A stretch of DNA of 26,928 bases from Phaeoceros laevis (taxonomy: Eukaryota > Anthocerotophyta > Anthocerotopsida > Notothyladales), in contig JBNGIQ010008831.1 of the NCBI GenBank assembly GCA_049999765.1, positions 1 through 26,928 on the forward strand, written 5' to 3'. Below are positions 7,759 to 17,550 of the stretch, in pieces. Position 1 is the first letter of the stretch. Each line of letters starts with the position of its first letter. A model generated the notes under the pieces. The model was given only the letters and a program-made list of their open reading frames with translations. It ran no database searches and was not told the origin of the DNA. The position numbers and the translations under genes are program-made.

Positions 7759-10700
7759 TTAGCATGCCCAAGTGACAGATCTTGCTTCTTGCAAATCTGG
7801 ATCAATAGTTAGACCCATAGCCTTAGAAAATTTATCGTGCTTGTCCCGGGCTAAGGCTTTGGTGAGAAGATCTGCAACATTATCCTCCGTGGGCACATAT
7901 TGAAGGTGTGCTCGACCTTCTGCTATGACTTATCGTATAAAGTGATGTTTAATCTCAATGTGCTTGGTTCTTGCGTGCATAACAGGGTTTTGTGCCAACG
8001 CAATAGCAGATTGATTATCGCTGAGAAGCAAGGTTGGGGCTGGCTGCGTTTCTCCCAAGGAAGTCAGCAATTCCCTGCAGTGAATGATATCCTGTGCTGC
8101 TGTAGTGGTTGCTATGTATTCTGCTTCCGTAGAGGATAACGCAACCACCTGTTGTTTCTTGCTGTGCCATGTGATTATTGTAGCATTCTGCTCATCTGTG
8201 CCTAGCAGCAAGCAATGAGCGGAGATTGACTTCCTGCTATCAGAGTCCGAGGCCCAATCAGCATCACAGAAACAAGTTAACAGCAGGTTTTCTGGCCTCT
8301 TTTTGTATACCAGTCCAAGGTTAGGTGTCCCTCCAAGATACCTCAGAATGCGCTGGACAGCATGCCAGTGGGGTCTTCCACAGTTGGACAGAAACTGAGA
8401 GGTAACTCTCACAGAGTGTGACAACTCCGGTCTCGTCCAGTTTCGAAAGTAAATGCAAACTCCCACTTCATGTCTGTAAGGAACCTTTTCCATTTCTAGT
8501 CTTTCTTCCTCAGTTTGTGGGCATTGAGCTAAGGTTAGCTTATCACCTACTATCATGGGTGTGATTGCAGGCTTTGCATCTTGCAATCGGAACCTTGCTA
8601 GTACTTGACGCACAAACTGCCCTTGATGGATGAAGATTGTATGTCTGGATAGGTTCTGATGTATTTGGATTCCTAGAAAGAACGTAAGGTGACCAAGGTC
8701 GGACATGGAGAACTCAGCAGTGAGGAATCCTTTACATTTTGACATAGCTGCAGGGCTACTTGCAATAATTACCGCATCATCGACGTAAAGAGCTAAGTAG
8801 ACCACACCATCCTTATCTTGCAGCATGTAGACATTGCCGTCAGCTGTGCTTTGGACGAAGCCACACTTTTTCAGATAGGTATCTATCCTCTTGTACCACT
8901 CACGTGGTGACTGCTTTAGACCGTAAATGGTTTTAACTAACCTGCAAGCCTTCGTGGGATGTTTAGGGTCGACATAGCCTTCTGGCTGCTACATATAGAT
9001 AGTCTCTTCTAGGTTGCCATTTAAGAACGTGGTCTTAACATCCATGTGCTGAAGAAGGTAATCATGTTGAGCAGCTATAGCCAGCAGAGCTCGAATGGAA
9101 GATGCCCGAACTACAGGTGAGAAAGTTTCATTGTAGTCTAGGCCCTCGACTTGGCTGCACCCTCGGGCCACTAGTCTAGCCTTAAAACGTGCAACCTTCC
9201 CTTCTGCATTTAGCTTCCGTTTAAATACCCACTTGCAAGTTACTGCTTTTCGTCCCGGAGGTAAGTCTTTCAAGACCCAGGTTTTATTATCAAGCAACGA
9301 TTGATATTCTGATTCTATGCCTTCCCGCCACTTTGCCCCTTCTATAGGATGGTTAATGGCTTCCATGTATGTGGCAGGTTCTGGTGTTTCAAGAGGCGTG
9401 CTACCATCCTGTACAAGGAAGGACATGGGCCACAAGGGTGGCTGTGCCCATGCAGAAGGTGATGACGTATGGTGTCTTGAGCTCCTTCGCAAGGGCTATG
9501 ACTCTTCAGTTTGTACCGGTTCAGTTTGAACCGTTGGCACTTGTTCAGGTACAGGTGCCATTGTTTCATTGTCATCTGAGTCATCCATACCATCATCATG
9601 ATCTGCATGACTCTCATCATCATCTTGTATGTCGACCGAGTTCTCAGGTGCTGACTCATCCAGGTGAACATCATCATCATCTTCAGGGAACACACTTGGC
9701 TCCTTGTCTACCTGTGGTGGATGTGATGACGGCGTGATCTCAATACTTGGCCCACTACTGTTGCCTGAGTGCAAACTTCCAGCAGAGGTAAAAGTATATG
9801 TATCTGGATCACCATGCATTGCAACCCCTGTAGGCTCATTGAGTTCATTGATAGCTCGTTGCTCTGCAGTGGTAGTTAAGTGTTCATTAACTGTTCATTG
9901 AAGATGACACTGCGAGCATGTGTGGTCGTCCTACTACTTGGGTCAAACAGCTTGTAGCCCTTAATCCCTTCTGTATCACCAATAAACACATACTTTCTGG
10001 ATTTGTAGTCCATTTTTGCTCTTTGGCCTTCAGAGAGATGAGCATAGGCTGGAGAACCAAATATACGAAGGTGATTAATCCGTGGTTTGTGGGCTGTCCA
10101 CCTTTGATATGGAGTTGCTCCTATAAAGGCACTTGTAGGTAAACGATTGATGACATAGGCTACTGTGGAGACAGCCTCGCCCCAATAACCTTTGGACAGG
10201 CTAGCAAGTTTTAACATAGACTTTGCAGTCTCTTGCAGTCTGCGATTTGTAAGCTTGGCGATAGGATTCTGCGAGGATGTATAAGGTACGGTATATTGAC
10301 GTGCTATCCCCAACTCCTTGCAGTAATCCACAAATGCATCACTGCAGTAGTCACCCCCGTTATCATTGCGCAGGGTCTTAAGAAGCTCACTAGTTTGTCA
10401 TTGAGCATAGTTTACATACTCTTAAAAGCAGCCAAGAGTTTGGCTCTTGAACTTGATGAGATACACGACCAAGTAGCGGCTCCAGTCATCAATAAAGGTA
10501 AGGATATACTTTGCACCGCCAAAGGTAGATGCTGACATGGGTCCACACAAGTCCAAGTGTACCAACTCCAATAATTTGTTGGCTCTCATAGGGTTGGAGT
10601 CCTTGTAGGGGAGCCGATGGTGCTTTCCAAACACGCAGGCTTCACAGAACTGTTTTTCAACATTCTTCAGCAGAAAATGCTCCCTATAGAGGTTGGTATT

Positions 10701-11183
10701 ACTGGAAACCAAGGTCTTCAACTTCTCAAAGTTGACATGACCAAGACGGCAGTGCCAAAGCATGGACTGCTGTTGAGCATCTGCAGCTATGGTGACATAT
10801 GCAGACGCAGTTAGAGGGAGCTTTGACACAAAGTCCATCTTGTAAATGTCATTGATTGGTGTCCCAGTAGCCTTGACATGTCCTCTGGATGAAGGATCCG
10901 TAATGGTGCAGGTGGTCCCACTAAAGAAAACGTCGAAAGATGTTTGGACTGTGAACTTTAGGAGAGCTACAAGATTCTTAACCATTTGTGGGACATGGAG
11001 GACATCTCGTAGGTAAACTGTGGTGTTATCCTTTAGGAGAATAGGAACTGTACCACGACCTGCTATTGGGCTTCCTCTATCATCTCCCATGAGAACAACC
11101 TGACCTGGTGGCATTTTGGTATATTCACTGAACGCATCTCTTTGTCGACAGCAATGTGCTGATGCCCCTGAATCTAAGAACTA
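7759..11183 (-). pseudogene. Copia-1 pol (protease, integrase, RT, RNase H), degraded
   Basis: Protease motif FLDSGAS follows a TAG at 11181. The integrase zinc region HCRLGHVNFEKL ... FCEACVFGKHHR and first catalytic Asp (HLDLCGPMS) lie in 11114-10422. DNGG follows after TAA (10422) and TGA (10398). The third catalytic position reads NPIAK where Copia-2 has NPVAE, so the catalytic Glu has become Lys. The frame shifts near 9830-9880 into an acidic linker, then RT (TAG at 9496 and 8989) with LALYVDDAVIIAS, and RNase H with DADWASDSDSRKS and SSTEAEY. A TAA at 7930 interrupts the end, which otherwise continues through YVPTEDNVADLLTKAL to the stop at 7759. The element therefore lacks a working polyprotein. 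Confidence 0.9.
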
Positions 11184-12380
11184 GGAGTTTGACTCTGCTA
11201 CAGTGGAAACAAGGCAAACAGTTAACAAGGTGTTTTGCTTGCGTTGTGCCAGGTTGGCTTCAACAGGAGGAGCTATCCTCATGGGCTCGTTAGCTTTCTT
11301 TTTCCTACACTCTGCTTCATAGTGGCCTGGAATAAGGCACCAGTTACATGGTCCTTTCTTCTTAGATGGTCCAGATTGAGATGGACGCTTTCGGAAGCTG
11401 CTATTGTTGCTACTATTGGATGATTGCCAAGACTGTCGAGGTGGTGGTCTCCTGGAACCTCTGTTTGCACTTGCTGCGTAGAGAATTTTGTTTGAGGCCT
11501 CTCCACGCTGGGAGGTGCCACCTCGTGTTGCAGCCCTGCTGGACTCTTCCTTGAGAAGAGCACCAATAAGGTCAGATAGCGTCACTGCTGGATTCTGACC
11601 TACAGGTGTTGCCTGCGCTATTTGCCTCAAGGTTGTACTATGATTACTCACAAAGGTACGATAACTTGGAGGCAAAGATAGTAATAATGCAATAGCAGCT
11701 TGCATTTCTGTTAGTGTTGTGCCAGCTGAGGCTAGTTTAGCCCTCAAGATTCTGAATTTGCTCATGTGTTGCTCAATCAGATTCTTTCATGAAGCAGTTG
11801 TATAGAGATCTGGTAGCAGCCAGCGTTGATGAACCATTGACCACCTGGTATTGCTGTGTCAGGAATCCCATACGGCTTTCATGGATTCAACATTCAAGGT
11901 GTGGTGCATCATGGATCCATCCAAGGCTGCTTGAATTAACTCCAAGGGCACGGAGATCCAGCTTATTCCATGCTGCTATCACAGCAGCTGTAGCAGTCTG
12001 TGCTGGTTTCGGGTCCGTCCCATCCACAACGTCCCATAACTCATTCTCACGAAGTATTGTCTTCGCCCTCATTGCCCAAATGTCAAAGTTTGTTCCAGTA
12101 AACCGATCTCCTTGAAATCAATTTTCATGTGCACTATTGGTGCAGGATTTGCCATGTTTCTCCTTACCTGACTTTGTATGGCTTGTGCAGCTAATGCTCG
12201 TGCAAGTAATTTAGCTGCAGAGAGAGGAGCGGTTTGTGGTACTTGACTGTTCAATGAGAGAGGATCTTCGTGATAGGGACCTGCAGGGTTGTTTTGTCCA
12301 CTGCGAGTGACTCTCCCACTACCAGTAGGTGTTTTCCGAAGTGGTATTCTATTGTGTCTACCTCTATCCCTACCTGACAT
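11184..12380 (-). pseudogene. Copia-1 gag, frameshifted
   Basis: It starts MSGRDRGRHN at 12380 and includes MKIDFKE (near 12125), the usual start of the Copia capsid-like domain. The frame then shifts near 12105 (continuing as DRFTGTNFDIWAMR) and breaks again between about 11890 and 11770. From 11765 the original frame resumes with MSKFRILRAKL, LLLSLPPSYRTFVSNHST and the zinc knuckle CNWCLIPGHYEAEC (CX2CX4HX4C). Domain order matches the Copia-2 gag. Gag forms the virus-like particle and binds RNA. This copy cannot do so. Confidence 0.88.
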
Positions 12381-12432
12381 GGACAGGTATCAACATAAGA
12401 CTCCCTATGTAAGATGCAGGCAACATTGTATC

Positions 12433-12826
12433 CTAGAAACTAGTGAACGAATATTGCTTTGGCATGACACTCTTCCCTTTCTCACAGGTTCTTTTGGGAA
12501 GATCACAATACTTCTGTTTTGGTGCAGCCATTCGATGCTGGTCTCCAGATCCCCACAAGTACTCAAAGCGATTTGTCAAGTAGCGCAACAGGTTTTGATT
12601 CTTTGTGATTTCTTCTGTGAGAAATAACATCTGATTCTTGTGATCCTTGATGAACTGGCTCAGTTCGGATGGTTGCGCTGGCACCGGGTACTCAGGCAGT
12701 GGCTGGAGGGAATTCTCACTGTCGGATTCAACGCAATCTGGACACTGTGGGTAGGCGAAGAACCCACCTGTATTCTTTCATTGTGTGCGCCGGACGGATC
12801 TACCTATATGACCGCATGCGGGCACT
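12433..12826 (-). pseudogene. Copia-1 ORF0b remnant (leader ORF)
   Basis: One minus frame reads VRRTQ-stop-KNTGGFFAYPQCPDC, then PSELSQFIKDHKNQMLF, LLRYLTNRFEYLW and KQKYCDLPKR. This parallels the C-terminal half of Copia-2 ORF0b, which has KVRRK, PLCFECAAVYDS, QLLVELYKLIK, RRLEYLAERIEF and LKQVKRH. An internal TGA and loss of frame upstream make it a remnant. The homology shows that the leader ORF is a lineage feature and not a chance frame. Confidence 0.6.
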
Positions 12827-12837
12827 CCGGTTTCGTT

Positions 12838-13110
12838 CTAGGACTGATGCAGGTGTGTTTGCCGTCTTTCCACAGGATTCAAGGCTGACTGACGTCTTCC
12901 TCCTCTGTTTCTCGGCATCGCGACACTCTGAATAATAGTGATAGACTGATAGACTGCTAGGAATGATTCTGCCATGCTACCGAACCTGGTAAGTGCAACT
13001 CTGAGTGCTGCAATCGCGGCCCTAAAATGCTCGCGCGAGAGATTTCTAATGCAGCATTCGGATTTACAGACATTGCAAGGACTAGGCGGCGGCGGCGCGA
13101 CGGAATCCAT
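12838..13110 (-). CDS. Copia-1 ORF0a: small leader ORF with PCxxC motif
   Basis: A 90-codon minus ORF whose ATG (13110) lies only 7 bp past the PBS. It opens MDSVAPPPPSPCNVCKSECC, followed by IRNLSREHFRAAIAALRVAL and GSMAESFLA. Copia-2 ORF0a has the same plan (PCDFC, ECIR, ERFR, ALGVALARLG, KAESFMA). The conserved part is a CX2CX4C cysteine cluster plus an amphipathic helix. Here the frame runs on into MPRNRGG, which matches the first residues of Copia-2 ORF0b, so ORF0a and ORF0b may once have been one protein or a spliced pair. The function is unknown. Confidence 0.55.
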   Translation of the reverse strand: MDSVAPPPPSPCNVCKSECCIRNLSREHFRAAIAALRVALTRFGSMAESFLAVYQSITIIQSVAMPRNRGGRRQSALNPVERRQTHLHQS

Positions 13111-13116
13111 TGGCTA

Positions 13117-13128
13117 GCTCTGATACCG
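13117..13128 (-). other. Copia-1 primer binding site (iMet-tRNA type)
   Basis: The minus strand directly after the 5' LTR reads CGGTATCAGAGC, one base from the TGGTATCAGAGC that pairs with the 3' end of initiator tRNA-Met. Confidence 0.85.
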
Positions 13129-13362
13129 TGAAGATCGAGGGATCGATGCATAGGCAAAATTGTAAAACAAGAAGTGAAATTAGTGTGTGGGCATTGCGCC
13201 CTTTAACATGTGCGCGGGGCACCGGTTCGTTGGTGTCCCGTGACTTAACCGTTTCGGTAGTTGGGGTCGTGACCGTTGATGTCATGACCCTTCATATCTA
13301 TATGAATAAATGTTCTTTAATTATCTAACCTATTTATGATTATAATAACTATACTATCTTTA
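13129..13362 (-). repeat. Copia-1 5' LTR
   Basis: 234 bp, same length as the 3' LTR. At all five differing sites this copy carries the T or A of a C-to-T type change, and four of the five are at CpG (for example GTGCGTG/GTGTGTG and GTCACGA/GTCATGA). Confidence 0.92.
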
Positions 13363-13367
13363 TCAAA

Positions 13368-14100
13368 AACCCGTCGTGCATCTTTCAATTCGCCACATTT
13401 TGCATACATGTCAACCAGGCAATTGCCAACAAACTAGTCAGTAGAATTGCCACTGTGCTACACATCAGAGTGCACTTTTCTACCAGATTCCAAGTCGGCG
13501 GCAAATGCACAAGCTTGAAGGGCAACTACAAAGACGGAATCATTCGCCTTCACTCCTGACCTACGCATCTCCCGGTAGAATCCTTCGGTTTTCCGTGCTT
13601 AGTATGTGCAGAGATTGTGGAAACCACTTGAAGACATTCGGTTTCCCTACCCTGTTGAACACATCTATGGCCTCCTGTAGCCTACCTCCACATGCACACA
13701 TGCGCAAGAGATGGTTTCCCAAAAATGCATTGGATCCGTACCCAAGCTTGGCAGTGAGATCATCAAGTCGTCGCCCCCACACCACATTTTTTTCAGCCCC
13801 GCATATCCCAATGACTCTAGACAGCAGAGAGGACACACGAGATTGTTTCTCCGCAAAAACGGTCAAAGCGTCCACTGCTGGACTTAGCTGCCCATTCTCA
13901 GAAAGTTGTGCGATTACAGCCTGAGCCGTTCCGTGCCCTGGGCACTCCGGCACCGTCGGAGCAGTAGAATTATGATGCAACAAGGGGTTGGATGTAGGCT
14001 GAGCAGACTGTCCAACCTGCTTGTCCAAGGCAGCCAGCTCCGCATCCACCCAGTCAAGCTTGTAGAAGTTGTTCAGCCATACGGGCTCCTTGGACTCCTT
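13368..14100 (-). pseudogene. PPR protein fragment, proximal part (right of Copia-1)
   Basis: The minus strand reads from about 14100 (EPVWLNNFYKLDWVDAELAA) through a helical-repeat region. It includes LGYGSNAFLGNHLLRMCACG, LQEAIDVFNRVGKPNVFKW, then after frame changes near 13600-13640 ISAHTKHGK, YREMRRSGVKANDSVFVVAL, QACAFAADLESGRKVHSDV, stop, stop, FVGNCLVDMYAKCGELKDAR. These are P-, L- and S-type pentatricopeptide repeats of an organellar RNA-processing protein. The frame changes and two stops (TAG, TAG) show a pseudogene. It continues across Copia-1 at 6860. It lies wholly inside the TIR element, so it was probably captured. Confidence 0.85.
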
Positions 14101-14295
14101 GTGCCTGAAGTCGGGAGAGCTGCGCGCTCTTCTTGTTCATCCTGCAGTCCCACCACAATGTGGAGTCCAAGAAATACTACCTCCACAACAACTCTTGTCG
14201 TTCTCCAGCACTGCTGTTGTCCGGTATGCGTAGCTTGGCTGCTAAGCCACTGTACGGCACAAATATGCAGCTTGTGTAAATCCATTGCCTCTGAG

Positions 14296-14480
14296 CTGCC
14301 GGCGTCCAAAACTGCTGATGTTGCATCCCGTTTGTGGTGCCAAATTGTAGGTAGAGCATTGCAGGGTTTTTCAGCTGTAGCAGTCCAACAGGCATGCCCA
14401 CGTTTTTCAGCTGTTTGGCATCCAAGACTACTGATGCTGCATCGCGTTAGTGGTGCGCACCATTGTAGGTGGAGTAAGAA
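14296..14480. repeat. imperfect ~70-bp duplication
   Basis: GCATCCCGTTTGTGGTG and GCATCGCGTTAGTGGTG, with matching flanks (CGTCCAAAACTGCTGATGTT / CATCCAAGACTACTGATGCT and ATTGTAGGTAGAG / ATTGTAGGTGGAG), mark two diverged copies about 110 bp apart. TTTTTCAGCTGT also occurs twice between them. Confidence 0.7.
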
Positions 14481-14580
14481 CGGTAACCTCCGTCGCTGCT
14501 GTCGCTCTTGATTTTCCCACTGCTGGGTGCCACATTCCAAAAACCCCGCCCGGTTACCGTGGGTGCCAGCTTTGAGTCTC

Positions 14581-14674
14581 AGATAGCTTGCCAGGTTTTG
14601 CATCCAAGGTGCCAAGTTTGAGATAGCTTTCTAGGTTGAGATAGCTTTCTAGGTTGAGATAGCTTGCCAAATTC
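14581..14674. repeat. short tandem repeat, 18-bp unit
   Basis: AGATAGCTTTCTAGGTTG occurs twice head to tail (14621-14638, 14639-14656), with related AGATAGCTTGCCA units on both sides (14581, 14657). Confidence 0.85.
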
Positions 14675-15223
14675 CTGCCGTGGATTGTTGAGGGCATGAT
14701 TTTCATGTTGCATTTGAGGGTTACTGAGCAACTGTGGTGCTTCATGACAGATTATTCAGCAAGTGTGCCTCTACCAAGTATTTCTGGCGGTTGCGTATGC
14801 ACTCAGGCCTGGTGCCATGTCCTGTTTTCAGGTAGTTTTTGGCGAACCAGAGACATGTCGGGAGCGGGACGGGTGGTTGTGAATGCAAGCATCCAGGGCC
14901 TCTGCTGCTCACGCGGGCAGCCGAGAGTCAAGGCCTGGATGCCTGTCACGCAATGTCGAGGCGTGTGTGTGGATTAGGGTTTCTCAACACCGGTTGTCCG
15001 GTGGTTCACTGGCCGTTTTTTTCCGTCAATACTTACATGTCACCGGATAGCTAAGGGTAGTTAATTACTTTATTGGCATTTCACAAGCCACGGAACTCGC
15101 GTTGTCGCCTTATGATATGCATGCATTTGAATTTTTTTGCACTTATTAACAGGATAATGTGCGTTTTCATCGAAAAAAATATCCCACACATATGCTTTTG
15201 GCCCATGGTCTCTAAAATGCCGT

Positions 15224-15252
15224 TTTCGTCTCCGTTTTCATGGAGACCGTGT
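15224..15252 (-). repeat. right terminal inverted repeat of TIR element
   Basis: Reverse complement of 6601-6629, 29 of 29 bases. The LINE ORF1 frame resumes immediately after it. Confidence 0.85.
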
Positions 15253-17415
15253 TGTGGAGATGTTGCTGAAATCCAAGGCATTGTTTAAGGGCAACCTGCC
15301 GATCCACTTGGAGTCTTGGTCACGATAGCCGGCATTGGAAAAGATAGAGTTTTCTAAGAAATTTGTGTGGGTATAACTACCAGGTCTTCAGGAGTACTGC
15401 ATAGAATTTGTGAAAGAGATGTTAGGAACTGTGGAAGAGGTATTCATCGGACCAGAAAAGGAGGAATTTTGGACTAAGCATGCCAAGCCGAAATGTGGGG
15501 TCAAGGTTAAAGATATCAGCCAGCTGTCAGAAGGCGTGGTAGTCAAATTTGCAGAAGGAGAAGATAAGATGGAGATTTTCCAACCGCTAGACTATCCAGA
15601 CTTGCCTACTAGATGCCAAATTTATGGAAGCACTGAGCATTTGCAAAAGACCTGCCCTGCGACCTGCAAAGGACAGGGTGGAATAAAACAAGAAGGACAA
15701 GTCCTGCCAGGATTCGCAGGAGCTCGAAGGCCGGCACAAATGCTTATAGCAGCAGCGAATGCAGCAAATTGTCGGGCAGGTAAAGGGTTGTTCAGAGAAC
15801 AAGTACAAGCAGAACTTACAGTCATGAAAGCTGGAATCATCTTGTGGAGGAAGAATCGGAGAGTTGATGAGTTCTGGATTCCAACGAAGCGCCAATGGAT
15901 TGCCTTCCCGCTGTGGACGATGACGGGCCAAAATCAACGTACTTCCTCACTGGAAACGACCTGGGAAAGGGCTGAACAGAGGATGAGAGAAATGCTCTAC
16001 AAGGACTTCCCGGAATTAGGACTAGGAAATGTCAACCAAATGCTGGAGTTGGCGAACAAACAGGCTGTGTCTCATAGGATACAGCATGAGGCTGTGTCTC
16101 ATAGGATACAGCATGATACTCAGTACATTTACCTGGTGGGTATTCTAGAGGTCGTCGAAAAGTTTGATAACATTGAAGAGAGACAAGAATGTTATGTAAA
16201 CAAGCAAAGGCTGAAGGACTTGATAAGAGATGACCTCGGTGTGCGGGGAGTGGTCCCCCTTAGCACCAGGCTAGGGCACTGGCAAAGGCCCTTGCTGATC
16301 ACATCCCATGGGGAGAAGAGCTAAAGATCACGATACCTGGGAAGCTGGTGGTGAAAGGGAAGAAAGAGATTTACCTCGAACGTACAGCAGAAAAACTGAA
16401 AGGAAAGGCAGACAAGAAAGAAGCAATGGAACCCAGGAAAACACGAGAAGTGTGGCAAGTTGTAAACAGGAATAAGAGTAGTCCGAAAAAAGGAGATAAA
16501 GCTCTAACGTTCAGTAAGGCCGAGGAACCAGCAGATGAAGGAGGCTGTAGAGCTGGGCTAGTAGACTACGATAGCGACATGGCGGAAGAGGTGGCTAGAA
16601 CAAATCCAGAGGAAGGTCTGGGCACTGGTCTAGCTGTGCCTTTGGCAGTTGCCCAGGAACAGGGAGAAGGGGAAAGGGCGGAAAACATTATCTTACCTAA
16701 AGCCAATGGAGTGTTGGTGGTGGAAAAGGAAATTTGTACACCACAAAAGGAGGAAGAACAGGAGGTACAGATGGAAGAAGTCTTTGGTAAAGAGGCAAAG
16801 TTGCATGCCTTTGAAATGGATTGGGAAAGACGACAAGGAATAGCTAAACAAAACAGAAACCTCAGGTCTCCAATCAGGCCTTCGCCAGAGATGCAGCATA
16901 GTCACTTGAAGAAGCTTGCAGAGAAAAAGGAAGAGGTCACACCCACGGTGGTAAAGAAAACTAAAGCCTAGTTTGAGAGTCCCACAAATGCTGATGAGGA
17001 AATGGGGACTGGCTCACCTGCGATGTTGCACATTACTCCGCGGACCCTGGTGTTCGAACAAAAAGCTAGAAGGGTCCAGGAGACCATAGTATCACTTGCA
17101 ACCCAGGGACTGCCAAAAGAAGAGATGGAAATAGGCTGCTGGGTTGACATAGAAGTATGGATAGAAGTGGATGGCAAAGACCAACTTCTGATTGAAGAAG
17201 ACATAGATGGAGGGGTACAGCTCCTTTCGGTGTGGTGCTCCGAAAATGATCAAGGATTGGTGGTGGCTAATGTAATGGAAGTTCTACAAGAAGGAGGGGT
17301 GATTAGATCCAACCCACAACGTGAGGTTGAAGAACTCTATATATTCAGCGATGAAACAAAAATTACTAGAGCTGTCCTCCACATGAAGCCTCACAAAAGG
17401 GGGAAAGGAAAATGA
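15252..17415 (+). pseudogene. LINE-type ORF1, 3' part (DUF4283-like end, CCHC-like knuckle, charged tail)
   Basis: The frame from 6097 resumes here: VEMLLKSK, LPIHLESWSR, TAG, then FSKKFVWV, TAA, LPGLQEYCIEFVKEMLG. This is the DUF4283 end and linker seen in plant LINE ORF1 proteins. A zinc-knuckle-like motif follows at about 15613-15655 (LPTRCQIYGSTEHLQKTCP). Spacing is CX2CX4HX4C, but the second Cys is Tyr. A frameshift near 16255-16270 moves to the frame of WGEELKITIPGKLVVKGKK, which runs through a Lys/Glu-rich tail, a TAG at 16969 and on to the stop at 17413-17415. Several stops and one frameshift make it a pseudogene. No reverse transcriptase follows, because a Copia LTR begins 20 bp downstream. 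Confidence 0.7.
16063..16116 (+). repeat. 27-bp in-frame tandem duplication in LINE ORF1
   Basis: Two perfect 27-bp copies (16063-16089, 16090-16116) encode AVSHRIQHE then AVSHRIQHD. They insert nine residues without changing frame. Confidence 0.92.
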
Positions 17416-17435
17416 ATGATTATTGGCAATGGCTT

Positions 17436-17537
17436 TGTTAGAAATCAAGCTCATTACTGAGTTACGCTAAACTGTGTTACTCAATATCATATATAAAGAG
17501 AGCTAGGGCACGGTTGCCCTAACCCCCCATTTTAACA
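17436..17537 (+). repeat. Copia-3-type short LTR, plus orientation
   Basis: 102 bp, TGTTAGAAATC ... ATTTTAACA, followed at once by a PBS. It is nearly identical to the inverted copy at 25976-26079. It therefore marks the 5' end of a plus-oriented element of the same family. The internal part visible here is cut off by Copia-2 at 18048. Confidence 0.85.
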
Positions 17538-17550
17538 TGGTATTAGAGCA
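17538..17550 (+). other. primer binding site of Copia-3-type element
   Basis: TGGTATTAGAGCA directly after the LTR, one base off the iMet-type TGGTATCAGAGCA. Confidence 0.8.

Larger units (their letters stand above)
6861..13362 (-). mobile_element. Copia-1: complete LTR retrotransposon, minus orientation
   Basis: 234-bp LTRs at 6861-7094 and 13129-13362 are flanked by the 5-bp duplication TCAAA (6856-6860 and 13363-13367). An iMet-type PBS abuts the right LTR and a PPT abuts the left one. Internal order on the minus strand: ORF0a, ORF0b remnant, gag, protease, integrase, RT, RNase H. A convergent plus-strand spliced gene follows, then PPT and 3' LTR. It is inserted in a PPR pseudogene. The LTRs differ at 5 sites, all transitions, so insertion is fairly recent. 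gag-pol has several stops and frameshifts, so it cannot move on its own. Confidence 0.93.
14101..15223. other. right internal part of TIR element, mostly non-coding
   Basis: The left edge may encode a few more residues upstream of the PPR fragment (minus, about 14150-14100). The rest has no convincing gene. It contains an imperfect ~70-bp duplication and a short tandem array, listed separately. Confidence 0.5.
6601..15252. mobile_element. TIR element (~8.65 kb, ~2.1 kb without the nested Copia) carrying a PPR gene fragment
   Basis: The outer ends are 29-bp perfect inverted repeats (6601-6629 and 15224-15252) starting ACACGGTCTCC. The element splits a LINE ORF1 reading frame that continues on both sides. 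Removing Copia-1 and one TSD copy leaves about 2.1 kb, holding a minus-strand PPR gene fragment and no transposase, so it resembles a non-autonomous Pack-type DNA transposon. Superfamily unknown: the ends begin CAC as in CACTA elements, but flanking trinucleotides (CCA, TTG) do not match, so no TSD is seen. Confidence 0.65.

Noticed and set aside
13105-13130. tRNA gene near GCTCTGATACC
   Set aside because: This is the iMet-type primer binding site of Copia-1. No cloverleaf sequence surrounds it.
14073-14615. 180-codon minus frame upstream of the PPR fragment
   Set aside because: The PPR reading at its lower end is in a different frame, and the remainder overlaps a local duplication. No domain seen.
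6598-15256. target-site duplication for the TIR element
   Set aside because: Flanks of 2 to 9 bases at either choice of end do not match. None claimed.
16973-17415. separate gene from 17002
   Set aside because: It is in the same frame as the preceding LINE ORF1 tail and is separated only by a TAG at 16969, so I treat it as part of that pseudogene.
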